Shown here one piece after another: positions 10,101-18,900 of a DNA stretch of 64,000 bases. The notes beneath the pieces were generated by a model. It was not told the DNA's origin. It did no database searches and saw only the letters and a list, made by a program, of their open reading frames with translations. Positions within the stretch are counted from its first letter, which is position 1. Each line of letters starts with the position of its first letter. The DNA is from QHXM01 sp032160705. GTDB lineage: Bacteria; Acidobacteriota; Blastocatellia; Pyrinomonadales; Pyrinomonadaceae. Position numbers and translations under genes: made by a program. Where the stretch lies: contig JAVHVE010000056.1 of assembly GCA_032160705.1 (NCBI GenBank), positions 40,260 to 104,259 of the forward strand, written 5' to 3'.

Positions 10101-12519
10101 CCGTTCCCAAACTGACGCCCATCTGGTCTGCATTGCTCGATACGTCGAGCAGCATAAACGCATCTATGGCGCGCAGGAGGTTGGGCACATCTCGCGGCGG
10201 CGTCGTAGCCGCCCGCGCTAGTCTGTCAGCAGGGAGCGGACTAAACGCCGCAGGGTTTTCCCCGGCGAAACCTCTTTCCGCATGACTCAGGGCGGAAGTA
10301 AGCGTTTGATCTACTTGAGCCGCTTTGTCCTTGATATGGTCAAAGAGCGGATTTGCTTCTAAATCTTTTATTGCCGATTGGATTTCGCCTGCGCCAATAG
10401 CTCTGCTCGCACGCTCTTGAACGCCAACATCGAGGGTTGAGCGCAGGACGTTTGTCTGTGTGGATTGTTCGAGCGAAAGCATCGGGAATTTCGCTTCTTC
10501 GGTGGCGAGGTTGAGACCCAGATCACGATTGAACGTGCGCACTCCGGCTCGAAAGTCCACGCTCGGCGTTTGCTCTCCTGCCTCTGCGGCTACGAATTCA
10601 ACTTTGGCTTGAGGCGGAGGAGCAAAAGCTATGGTCTGGTCTAGCGGCGCAAATCTGAAATAGACATAGGCCGGGTCGTCAATGTCTTCGCGCTCTGCCT
10701 GCTCCACCTCTTCTCGCTCACGCCATTTGACGAAGCCTGCGATCCCCATACCCACTTGATTCGATAAACGCCCTCCTTCACCACGAGATGACCGTGCGGT
10801 GTAGCTGGCAACGTAAGGGTCAGGCAAGGTCGGCAGGTAGAGAAAGACGCCGTACATCAGCGCCACGACGCCCCTCGTAATATTATTGACGCCCCTCGTA
10901 ATATTATTATCGTCCTCCAGGTTGCCCTGTAGAAAGAGGCTGAACGGGCGAGTGACACTGAACAACGCATTGCGCAGAATAAGCGAGTGGCGTTCAAACG
11001 CATCCAGCTTGTTCACATTCCCATCGAACAAGAGGTCATTGTCCAGCAGAGTTGCGAGAAAGCGTGTTCCGGTTTGCGAGATACCTGCAAACGCAATTGA
11101 CGATTCAATCTTGAAGGGCGAGCCGTTAGCATCAACAGGACGATCAAAGGCTGCTTTGTGGCTACAGAAAAAGAAGACTGCTTCGGTGTTGTTGGTAGAG
11201 GAGATGAAGATAAAGGGAAAGGCTTTGCCAAAGCCGAGCGTGATGTCCGAATGATGCGGACTATTCAAGTTTCGCCACAAGACCCAACGCAGCTTGCCGT
11301 AAATATTCTGGGCGAAAAAATCTACGACTGTCACCAATCCCGGCTCGACGATAATCGCCGGAAGACCCAGCTTGGTTCTACTTCCTATCAAGCCTTTCCA
11401 TCTCGCGTTGATGCCTTTCAACAGGCCGATACATAAAGCGCCCGTGCCTGCTGCCTCGCCTAATTGCGACGGATTAATCTTTGCGGCAGGTAACAGCCAA
11501 CCGCTATTGCTGCCAATTTTCGCGCTCTCAGCGAAATTGCAGAGTTTGGAATCCGATGACTTAATCTGAAAGCTACTGGAAGAACGAGCATCGGTTGTGA
11601 CCGAGTAGGGAATCAATATCTGGCTGATTCCGCTCACCCAAATCGGCGCGGCCTTCTTGTATTTAAACTCCGCTTTGCAGCCAAAGACCGTGCAGGATGC
11701 GTCGCTTGGCGATGGGCTACTTTTGATCGGGTCGAATTGCAGATCGAACGTCTTGGGCAATTCGATGCTGGCTTCGCTGGCATCAATACCAGCCTCTTTG
11801 GAGTGTGCTTTGACCGGATTTTGATCGAGATCGAGATGAAGCGTCGCGGTGGTGTTCGGCTTGATAAAAATATCGTCGGCAATTATTTCCGAGTTTGCGG
11901 AAAGCTCAAGCGAGCCGCCTTTGACTTTCAAGCCCGTGAAGTAGTCCTGCAACGCGGAGTTTTTCGCAATCAGGTCGGAAGCAATCCAAACGCTGCCCGG
12001 TTCGATTTTGTAAGTTTTCCTCGCCGTGAGATTGCCCCACAGAGGAATCAGCAAGGCCAGTTTATTGCTGCCTTTGATGTGCACCTCAACCAGTTTTACT
12101 GGAAGAAAGAAATCAAACCAGACCTGAATGCCATGCTCATCAATAAAAGGTCCAAAGCTCTCGGAAGCGGCAAGGCCCGTCCCCCAAACTGGGACAGAGT
12201 TGCCCAACAGATTGCTGCGAAAATCTGTCTCGCGCCGGAAAACGAGCGGCGATGTTCCAGCTCGCTCAGCCAGCTTTGGGTCCTCAAATAAATGCTTCAG
12301 GTGGCTGAACTGCTCGGTTGAGTCCGCCGCCTCGCGCTCTGCATCCTCTGCCGCTTCGTGATGCAGGCGATTGCCGGAGACAGTAAACTCCGAATCTCGT
12401 ATGAGATGCTCTGTGAGCCGTTGTTGCAATCTGGTCAATTGATCGCTGCTTGTTTCCGAGGCAGGTTTCAGGTTGCCTGTAAGCTGTTGCAGCCTACCTA
12501 GAATCTGAGATTTATTCAT
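7147..12519 (-). CDS. Giant uncharacterised protein (1790 aa)
   Basis: First gene of a two-gene operon with the 1335-aa protein. No family is recognised. The N-terminal ~70 residues (MNKSQILGRLQQLTG..., EDAEREAADSTEQF) look helical. The rest is mostly beta-type, and the last ~200 residues are glycine-rich alternating hydrophobic strands (GLPVVGNVSVLYMMEITVGV), which could build a barrel or stacked sheet. There is no clear signal peptide or lipobox. The frame contains a tandem 21-bp duplication (10868-10909) that adds a second NNITRGV. The upstream 570 bp carry no gene, so the promoter is probably there. Confidence 0.75.
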   Translation of the reverse strand: MNKSQILGRLQQLTGNLKPASETSSDQLTRLQQRLTEHLIRDSEFTVSGNRLHHEAAEDAEREAADSTEQFSHLKHLFEDPKLAERAGTSPLVFRRETDFRSNLLGNSVPVWGTGLAASESFGPFIDEHGIQVWFDFFLPVKLVEVHIKGSNKLALLIPLWGNLTARKTYKIEPGSVWIASDLIAKNSALQDYFTGLKVKGGSLELSANSEIIADDIFIKPNTTATLHLDLDQNPVKAHSKEAGIDASEASIELPKTFDLQFDPIKSSPSPSDASCTVFGCKAEFKYKKAAPIWVSGISQILIPYSVTTDARSSSSFQIKSSDSKLCNFAESAKIGSNSGWLLPAAKINPSQLGEAAGTGALCIGLLKGINARWKGLIGSRTKLGLPAIIVEPGLVTVVDFFAQNIYGKLRWVLWRNLNSPHHSDITLGFGKAFPFIFISSTNNTEAVFFFCSHKAAFDRPVDANGSPFKIESSIAFAGISQTGTRFLATLLDNDLLFDGNVNKLDAFERHSLILRNALFSVTRPFSLFLQGNLEDDNNITRGVNNITRGVVALMYGVFLYLPTLPDPYVASYTARSSRGEGGRLSNQVGMGIAGFVKWREREEVEQAEREDIDDPAYVYFRFAPLDQTIAFAPPPQAKVEFVAAEAGEQTPSVDFRAGVRTFNRDLGLNLATEEAKFPMLSLEQSTQTNVLRSTLDVGVQERASRAIGAGEIQSAIKDLEANPLFDHIKDKAAQVDQTLTSALSHAERGFAGENPAAFSPLPADRLARAATTPPRDVPNLLRAIDAFMLLDVSSNADQMGVSLGTALQVGRDERGDTTIRNVNALLSSGGPFAGSGMQLQILNMDVVATARNVRAVTLPQISWEPIINIPLEIEGSPEPLDLVTVAPGILVYENDGIPTRIFSESPYLVPLTPLSVTKHFLKEFHDKVTPRQLHSVFTLPFALLAQAEFNRKPHTPVDENTQLSFNMPQFKGVRGGLQIKALAPESPFPNQSHSFEGWTFQLDNLKWFLFGAPIPGSTLGLTVKEIFNGKFFNNQPQVPLEKIEFSGYGASIFSNWLNPDAVVADVSQSKFDVMVGRTAGEVIQVRSILFPFGVHVVRTITLTRSPSGYVFRSDSGWKAESDGFYDFDYKIKLQSGLVQVDDPYTFHPQPVKGVSNVREIKDFPDGGSFNSSFKINDPDLPANVLSFSVAKWKQLFKDVNNPDDSLKVHMQAVVFDADVHLDNVTSGGVFDPAYGDFKVQSRKMLGYVQLAPSSVLVPAHVFAELLKFQNGSLGGPVNCIIDVANSKQRMRLSRVDVNPALDNANKSIFATAARGSLILPPDGSWAVVKQETDAGDVKPVEEGQTVPLIKPNSSPTFKIANPADVVKAVSKINFGVLQSTGTQKLLFDIPQFAPNVKKLTSNATYFADAYKLLNSKGVFPNIANALALTNAEKEVEILGEGLMKMADRTLDLNSLLPSNYEYAFIDEPDILKIYVQYKSTGGAGGKLKLGIDSVAALADKWKAALSSIRVIVDLGPFKELMWVDGNFNASSGLNPKYDTPQLQFGPLLETVKDILRVLEALTGDDFDDGMKVGMSNSPDNWEYKFHCSQEIPVIKFPSPTQLSINPNPPLKLEAGLEVGFYFNEVVAIPTDLKQLVPACGAYVNFHGGIQVMCFSLAAASVYAVGQVDLGIAADSKAGISLRMKFGFGVELVVGLPVVGNVSVLYMMEITVGVSSAVIEVGAMMLFRGHAEICGGLVGVTIQIEAGGSIKRTGDETSCIAQVTFSIDIEILWVIDIEFSKTWQESRQIS
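10868..10909. repeat. Tandem 21-bp duplication inside the 1790-aa gene
   Basis: The unit GACGCCCCTCGTAATATTATT occurs twice in direct succession. Being 21 bp it keeps the frame, and it duplicates the seven residues NNITRGV in the protein. It looks like a recent slippage event. Confidence 0.9.
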
Positions 12520-13092
12520 GAGGCACGACCTTAAAGTTGAGCGAAACGTTTTGAGTTTAGGAATTAACGCTCAGGGTTGGGGGGAGATGCTTCCTCCCGA
12601 ATATTCAGCGAGAAATGAATACCGAACCTGATTGAACCGCTTGGTGAAATATAGCCGGGCCGGGCGGCAAGAGAATGAAAGGCCCTTGATGCTGGTTGAG
12701 AATGATTGTTAAGGGATGAGCAGCGAAATGAGACAAAACTCCCGAAGCGATCATTAAGAACGCGCGCACTTTAGTCTTCTGAAAAAGCGTTGTCAAGGAT
12801 TTTCTACTTAACTCCCAAACTCAGAATCGTAGACTATTCGGAGCTTAATCACGCGGCGCAGAGCGGCTATGCCCACGCGCGTCTGAATTTACTCGCGCCG
12901 CTTCGAGCAGTAGGCGTTCGCAAATTCGCTCATTGTCTAGCGCCTCGCACAAGATTATGAGGCCGCGCACCCGCTCCTCATCGAAGAAAGACGTGGGAAA
13001 TGTCTGCACAGGTTCACTAGTGGGAGTGAAGATGTAGAAAAACCTTTGTCTGCCAGCCGTTCATGTCACATTCATCGAGACAATAAAGAGCG
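12520..13092. other. Intergenic region without a supported gene
   Basis: Upstream region of the giant-protein operon and downstream of the ASCH gene. On the minus strand about 13060-12845 is open and reads like coding sequence (for example FFDEERVRGLIILCEALDNE) but has no ATG and no ribosome site. It may be the tail of a lost gene. No RNA gene or strong terminator was seen. Confidence 0.4.
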
Positions 13093-13515
13093 TTAAAGGT
13101 GGGCAAATCTTAGCACGTGCATGGCCACCTTCTCTGGGAGCTGAAAAAGCCCCAAGCGGCCTCTACAGGCAACAGGTTGTTCCAGCAGGCGCACACTCGA
13201 CAAGAGAAAACCGTAAGCGCCATCGCCCACTGGTAATGGCAGGCGATGCTGTTCCAGAAACGCCTGCGACGAATCACTATTCAATTCCAGAATATCAGCG
13301 ATCTCGGCGACAGCTACGATCTTGCCGCGCGGCAGCATCCAAGGGCTTTCGTAACCGTAAAAGTAGGCAGTCTCGAATGCAATCCTCCAGGGAGCATGTA
13401 GAGCTATAATCCCACGATGTTTGGTTGTCCATCCACGTATCTCCATCGTCTTGACTCCGCGCACGATCATATCCAGCCACGGTTGTCTGATGCTGAGTCC
13501 GTAGAGTGTTTCCAT
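13093..13515 (-). CDS. ASCH-domain protein
   Basis: About 140 aa, essentially one ASCH (PUA-like) domain. The family signature is at the N-terminus: LSIRQPWLDMIVRGVKTMEIRGW, with the conserved I-R-Q-P-W and a K-x-x-E-x-R-x-W core, followed by RGIIALHAP and GKIVAVAEI. ASCH domains bind RNA or modified nucleotides and occur in conflict systems. The track allows a GTG at 13530 that overlaps the QueC-like stop by 4 nt. I prefer the ATG at 13515 because GAGGGG lies 5 nt upstream of it. Last gene of the six-gene cassette, translationally tied to the QueC-like gene. Its role there could be recognition of a modified base, which is inference. Confidence 0.8.
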   Translation of the reverse strand: METLYGLSIRQPWLDMIVRGVKTMEIRGWTTKHRGIIALHAPWRIAFETAYFYGYESPWMLPRGKIVAVAEIADILELNSDSSQAFLEQHRLPLPVGDGAYGFLLSSVRLLEQPVACRGRLGLFQLPEKVAMHVLRFAHL

Positions 13516-13526
13516 GCAACCCCTCG

Positions 13527-14885
13527 TCACCCCCTGAGATACTTGATGAGTTCCCGCGCGAAACGTCCGTACAAACTATATGCCGCGCGCGTTGATTGGC
13601 CTATGTCTTCAGGGGAGCACGGGAGTAAACTTAAATCGTAAAGATAGGAAAAAACAAATTCGCTCGGCTTCATCTTTCCGATCATGTTAGCGAACTCATA
13701 AATGTCCCCAGGGTTATTTTTGACGACTCTGTAAAGCGGCGCTTTTCTGTAAGCTCCGGGGTTATTAAAGACGCGGCGCGTATCGAAAACATAATGGCCC
13801 GCAGTCTCCGGCACTCCGGCAATTTCCATCGCCGACCGGCGAATCACGCAGGGCATACAGAGACCGCACTCTCTGACCTGCCTGGACGGCCCGTGCCGCT
13901 TCTTCAGCCAGTGTCTAAGCATCGCCATCTGCTGCCCCGCATATTCGCAGGTGATTGTCCTTTCGGCCAAATGTGCGGCTTGACGCAGATATCTAATCTC
14001 TTCGGCTTTAGTCAGCTCAGAGAAAGGGTTACGAACCACGGGCTGCGAGTCGAAGGGCCAGAGGGCTTGCAATAGAGACTCAAATCGTCTCAACGTCTCA
14101 GGATGCGCATGGCGAGTGGAGTTCGCGCCGCGTTGGTTAGCCTTGAAGGGCAGGTTGATTGCAAGGACGCCGTTCTCGTTAAGAAATATTTTTGAGACTC
14201 CGAGTTCCAAAGCCGCTGCGCCCGCCATCGAGAGAAAAAGCACGGGGCGCGTGCGGCGCGACGTTTCGGGAAACATACTCCTCTTGCCGCGAGCATTGCG
14301 GTCGCTGGCGCGAAAAAGAACGTTGACGAAGTGCGGCTCTACCTTTGCGAAACCGAGAGCATCCTGAAGGTCATTGATCTTACGCTGGACGTATTCAATA
14401 CCAGGTGGAGAATGCGAGACGAACACGGGCGTCTCCCCGCGCTTGAAAGCGGCAGCCGCCCCGCACAAAGAGTCCAACCCGTTTGAGAAGAGATTGATCG
14501 AAGCATTCTGCGAAGTGAAATCAATCTCTCTTCGCCTGCGCGGGGCGCGTCGTCTTAAAGGTGTGAATTCAAATTGCCATTCATCTTGCGAGGCAAACTC
14601 GGCGAATTTGACGACGCGATCTCTAATACCACTCCATCGCTCCGGTTCTTCAACAGGCAACACGACGGTTAAGCGGCGCGTTTGCTGGCCGAGGTTTCCT
14701 CCGCGGCGAAACGCCCTGTCGGCTAAAAATGCCGCCTGACCGACGCGCAAGAGGTCGCGCGCCAGAGAGCTTTGAAACTCAGAGCCGCCGAAGGAGAAAC
14801 GTACCTTTGAGAGATAATTTCCGGCGTGGCGATTCTTCGCTCTGAGTTTGAGCGAAGGATGACCCTCACAATGTATCTCGATCAT
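13527..14885 (-). CDS. QueC-like PP-loop ATPase (7-deazaguanine-type chemistry)
   Basis: 452 aa, about twice the length of QueC. Residues 1-120 form an extra N-terminal domain rich in Arg near its end. A PP-loop (SNGLDS, 134-139; QueC has SGGxDS) starts the nucleotide-binding part. RPVLFLSMAGAAALELGVSK (213-232) matches the QueC segment that follows substrate binding. The zinc cluster ECGLCMPC is present (Cys340, 343, 346; Cys313 may be the fourth ligand). QueC makes preQ0 from CDG; long QueC relatives such as QatC of the Qat anti-phage system and Cap9 of type IV CBASS act in defence. The gene starts 4 nt inside the stop of the 234-aa gene (ATGA overlap). No queD, queE or queF lies nearby, so a tRNA queuosine role is unlikely. 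G-to-N in the PP-loop is a change to check. Confidence 0.8.
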   Translation of the reverse strand: MIEIHCEGHPSLKLRAKNRHAGNYLSKVRFSFGGSEFQSSLARDLLRVGQAAFLADRAFRRGGNLGQQTRRLTVVLPVEEPERWSGIRDRVVKFAEFASQDEWQFEFTPLRRRAPRRRREIDFTSQNASINLFSNGLDSLCGAAAAFKRGETPVFVSHSPPGIEYVQRKINDLQDALGFAKVEPHFVNVLFRASDRNARGKRSMFPETSRRTRPVLFLSMAGAAALELGVSKIFLNENGVLAINLPFKANQRGANSTRHAHPETLRRFESLLQALWPFDSQPVVRNPFSELTKAEEIRYLRQAAHLAERTITCEYAGQQMAMLRHWLKKRHGPSRQVRECGLCMPCVIRRSAMEIAGVPETAGHYVFDTRRVFNNPGAYRKAPLYRVVKNNPGDIYEFANMIGKMKPSEFVFSYLYDLSLLPCSPEDIGQSTRAAYSLYGRFARELIKYLRG

Positions 14886-15586
14886 TCTTCGCCTTCTCCT
14901 TTGAGCATCTCATTGATGGCTTTATCGAGAGAAGATAAAACAATTTTCGGATCGGCCTTGTCGCCACTGCTGGCTGCCGCAAGCCGCATTGCGTACTCGG
15001 CTAGGTCGCGCGCATCCCATGATCTCAGTTCGATCTCAGTAAGCGGGTCAAGGTCGGGGTTGCGCTCGCGGAATCGCAGGGCTGCGAAATATGCTTGGAA
15101 AATGTTTGCTATGTAATGTTGGAGCGTGTACGTCCAGAGCGCGTTCACGTCGTGTCGGGAGATTCTTGCGAGAAACGTCTCTGGCAGCGGGCCGTCGAAA
15201 TCACGTGCGGAACGCTCAGGCCATGCGAGGTCAGCCAAAGCCTGTGCGAACCCTTGTAGGACGTAGTCATTGAAGTCTGTGAAGACGGGCACTTCCGGCT
15301 CATCCTCCGTGGCATGGGAGGGCTCGCCCAGAATTTCTTGAACGCGGTGGAGGATGGCCGCCGTTAGCACCAGAAAGGTTTGTGGGGGAGTCTTGGTCTT
15401 TGCGAGCGCAAAGAGGCCCGGAAGATTCTGCTCGCGGCAAACTCGCATCAGCTTTTCACCGAATTCCAAGACGGCAAAGAGCGCCGCGTTGTTGGTCAGC
15501 GCTTGCTCGCTGTCGTTGTTGCGCGCGGTACGTAACAGATACAGCGCCCCAGGCGATATTTCAGGTGGCCCTTCAGCGTTTGACAT
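14882..15586 (-). CDS. Unknown 234-aa protein of the CHAT/QueC-like cassette
   Basis: No family is recognised with confidence. It is predicted largely helical and acidic, without signal peptide or membrane segment. The N-terminal half (GALYLLRTARNNDSEQAL) resembles a helical-repeat start. The C-terminal half has LWTYTLQHYIANIFQAYFA and many charged residues. Position and general look recall QatB, which precedes the QueC-like gene in Qat systems, but QatB starts Met-Gly with a Gly-rich tail and this protein does not. The start is ATG 15586 with only a weak ribosome site (GAGAA). It lies 85 bp after the metallothionein-like gene and overlaps the QueC-like gene by 4 nt, so it should be made together with them. 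Confidence 0.65.
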   Translation of the reverse strand: MSNAEGPPEISPGALYLLRTARNNDSEQALTNNAALFAVLEFGEKLMRVCREQNLPGLFALAKTKTPPQTFLVLTAAILHRVQEILGEPSHATEDEPEVPVFTDFNDYVLQGFAQALADLAWPERSARDFDGPLPETFLARISRHDVNALWTYTLQHYIANIFQAYFAALRFRERNPDLDPLTEIELRSWDARDLAEYAMRLAAASSGDKADPKIVLSSLDKAINEMLKGEGEE

Positions 15587-15671
15587 CGGGAATTCTCACA
15601 GAGGAAGAGAGTTCTGAGAATGCGACAGACGCCCCGCGAACAAACTCCACTGACAGCGACTCTTGAGCGAG

Positions 15672-15932
15672 TTATGTACACGCCGAGTGGCCGCAGCGAC
15701 ACTCTTCACTGCTTCCGCGCTTTGCCGCCGCTGCGCAATGTTTGCTGCAATAAGCTTCCGTCGAACTGCACTTACAGGGACGATGTCTACATCCGCCTTC
15801 ACCGCCGCCGCCCCCGCCGCCTCCGCCTTCGCCTCCGCTCCCCCTCTTCCTGGAATGGGGCGTACGAAAAGCTTTGTCTCCTTCCTTCTTTTGCGCGTCC
15901 GTTACGCCGGGACTATTTCTTTGGCTGCCCAT
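15672..15932 (-). CDS. Small metallothionein-like protein with Met-Gly start and Gly-rich linker
   Basis: 86 aa. The start ATG at 15932 has a good ribosome site (AGGAGA, then ATATT) and lies 20 nt inside the end of the CHAT gene, so translation is supported. The N-terminus is MGSQRNSPG. A charged segment and a run of glycines (about residues 33-46) follow, then a C-terminal domain with eight Cys and several His: CRHRPCKC, AYCSKHC, ECRCGHSAC. Spacing and residues match bacterial SmtA/BmtA-type metallothioneins (CxxxPCxC ... YCSxxCA ... CxCGHxxC), which bind zinc clusters. A fused Gly-rich arm and placement in a CHAT/QueC operon are unusual. The exposed Gly2 after Met removal could be a substrate for the neighbouring QueC-like enzyme; that is inference. 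Confidence 0.7.
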   Translation of the reverse strand: MGSQRNSPGVTDAQKKEGDKAFRTPHSRKRGSGGEGGGGGGGGGEGGCRHRPCKCSSTEAYCSKHCAAAAKRGSSEECRCGHSACT

Positions 15933-18900
15933 AATATTCTCCTGCCGCGTGGCCGAATTGCTCGACTTCGCCGATCCACTCCCGCCATTTCATGGGATCA
16001 ACGGCATGGCCGAGCCAGCTTTCAACGAACTCTCTTGCGATGACAGAGACCTCGTCTGCCTCAAGTTGTTGTTTAGATTTCTCTAGTTCTTCAAGGTATT
16101 CAAACAGGATGCGCGCCGCACGGCGAGCGTCCGTACTGTATCCGGGATGAAGCGGCGGCTGGCGCGCAGCCTTCCATGCTTCTCTCAGTGCTGGCAACAC
16201 TGCATCAGGATGAAGGTTCCGTATCGTGTGAGAACGAAGTAAAAGCAGGTCGCGCAGGACGCGCATTGACCATGCGTCGCCCGCGAAAGACTTCAGAAAG
16301 CCGATGGCTTTGTCTAAGCGTGCGGTCGCCTCCTGATCGCTCATCTCGGAGAGGTCGCGCCAGGAAACCTCGACGATGTGGCCTTCGGCAATCTCTCGTT
16401 GGCGCACGTCGCCCGCCGGTCCTGCTTGCTCTGAAGATTTTTGATAGGCGTCCCGCGCTTTGACTAGATTTTCTCTGGCCTCCTCCTCTGTCGTGAAGGG
16501 CTTGCGCCGGTAGTAGCGCGCTCTCTGGTAATAGCAGAAGGCACGGTCGCCCGGAGAGTCGCCGCCGGAGGCGAATATCTCGTTGGCCTTGACCAGCCGT
16601 TCCAGCATCTCGTCCCAGTTTTTTTCTTGTCCTTGCCAGTCCAGTTGAATATCAACCCACTCGCAATCCGCCAGGGCTTTCATTCGCTCCTGTCCGAGTT
16701 GGCCGAACTCGGTTCCGGCTTGATCCAGATCGGATAAAGCGCCGGTTAAATCTTGCAGCCAGAAGCGACGATGAAGGGCGCGATTATAGATCGTCAGAGT
16801 GCGGCGTCGTTCTAAATCACGGAGAGTGAAGTTGGCCTCTTCCTGGTGTGAAAGATTCTCCCGCGCGGCGTCAATCAAGCGTAGAATCTCATCGTAGAGC
16901 GCCGTTACTTCTTCCTTCAGCGAGGTGTCGCCCGAATCTTTAATCAGGGAGGCGCGGAGAATCTGGGCGTCAATCTCGTCGAGCGTAGTCAATCCGCTTT
17001 TCTCTGCCTGTTTGATTAACTCCTGGGCCTTCTTCCCCATGCCCAGAATGTGTGCGGCCTTCGCCAGCTTGAGCCATTCGTGAGCGTTGGTCTCCTCGAA
17101 AGAGGACTCGGTGAGCAGTCGTTCCCATAGTTTATACGCTTCATACCAACGCCCGTTGCTGAACAGCCAGTCATGCAGCAAGAGCGGCAAGGCATGGGCC
17201 TGGGCACTGTATTCCGAGCTTAAGAAGACCTGATGAATGTCCTGAAGGAAATCTATGCCTCCCGGCTTCTTTGCCAGGTTGATGAAAATCTCTTCTACGC
17301 TTTCTGTTTCGTCAGAACTGATTCGGTCAATGAATCTGTCGGCCAGTGATTTCGCCGCCTCCGCCACCTTCTCCTCATCGCTTTGCAGCGAATGCATCAA
17401 GATTTGAGGAAGTCGAAACCAGGGCGACGTGAGGCCAAAACGGGATTCGCGCAGGAGCAATCCTCTTTGAGACAGCTTCAAGAGATCAGGCCACCGGGTA
17501 GCCACGTACGCGCTCGCCAACTCTGAATCAACTCCGTTCGGCAAGTGAACCAGCGTGTACAAAACCTCCCGCTCAGATTGCGATAGATTACGCGTGAATC
17601 CAGATAAAGCCATTAACGTAACCTCTTTATCTCCGTCTCCCGATCTCCGCAGTAGATCGAGCGTTCCCAACAGCCCTGCTGTTTTCTCGTACCATGATTC
17701 GGCCTGTGCTGCCTGCTCCTGGGCGAAAGATTCGACATATTTTATCGTTTCTTCCCGTGATAAGGGTAATACTTGAAGGCCGTCCGCGCCAGTTGTCAAA
17801 GCCGTTTCGCCGATCCTGATGACCAGCGAGTGATTCAACGCCTTTGCTTGTGTGCAAAATTCCGGCCAGAACGTTTCCTCCCCTTCTTGAAGATTGTCAA
17901 GAATAAGAACCATCTTATTCATGTCTATAAAATGCAAAAGCTGGTATATCGGATCGCCGGGCCTGCCTTCACCGTCTGCACCTCTCGGAGCTGTCCAATC
18001 CAGCAGGGGCATCCCGGCAACGGTTGACTGAATTTCTTCAGTCTGTTTGCGCAGAATTTCCATCAGGCCCTGAGCCGTCCGGGGCATTTCCTGATAGCGC
18101 CCGAAATCAACATACAGTATCGGCCTGATAGATGTGTCGCTCATGGCTATCGCCTCTTGCAGAGCGCGCCTGGCGGCGTAGCGCACGGCTGTCGTCTTAC
18201 CCGCATAAATTCCTCCGGTGACTTCTCTTAACCCGACCACCCCGGACTTCAAGAACTCATGAAGAGGCTCGTCCACCTGCGGCCTCTGAAGATAGATGTC
18301 GGGCGGTGGAATGCGGAACAGCATCGCTTCCAAGGTGGGAAGATAGCCTTCGATAATCGTTGCGAGTTTGTCCGTCTGCTGGGGAGCATCTTCAGTTAAG
18401 AAGAGTGCTGGAAAAGACCAATCGGTGAAGGCGTTCGCATCGGCCTGTGTCGGAGCCATACTCTTGCGCCCTTCCGCTACGGACAGAGCGATTGCTCCGG
18501 TCTCAAAGAATCGGTCCAGGGCCGTGCCGAGAAATTCTTTAGCCAGTAGTGCATTAACGCTGCTCTGCATGGCGACGACGGACATAATCCCCTTTTCAAT
18601 CAGAGTCACAGCGCCGGAGTGAGCCGCCGGTCGCTCCTCAAGATGAGTCTGGTCACAGGCGATCAAAAGAACCAAAAAGGTGCTCGCATGTTCTGTCAAC
18701 GCATCGGCCAGCAATTTGACCGGATGCCATTCTTCAAAGCGTAGCTGCGGAACCCCCTCAAGCGTCTGTCCATGACAGACGACGATTAAAACATTTGGCC
18801 GAAACTCTTCAATCCCGGCTTTGAGTTCATTGAACTTGGGCGTGAAATCTCCTCCGAGGATAGACCCATAGCGGAGGCGGGGCCGCTCTTTAAGCGTAGC

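Noticed and set aside
12605..13060. A gene in the 12.5-13.1 kb spacer
   Set aside because: The open stretch has no start codon or ribosome site and no recognisable family.
13527..14885. QueC for queuosine biosynthesis
   Set aside because: Twice the normal length with an extra N-terminal domain, PP-loop altered, no other que genes nearby and set in an operon with CHAT.
15620..16086. Plus-strand frames opposite the metallothionein-like gene
   Set aside because: The minus-strand frame has an AGGAGA site, a Cys pattern of a known family and correct operon position; plus-strand frames have none.
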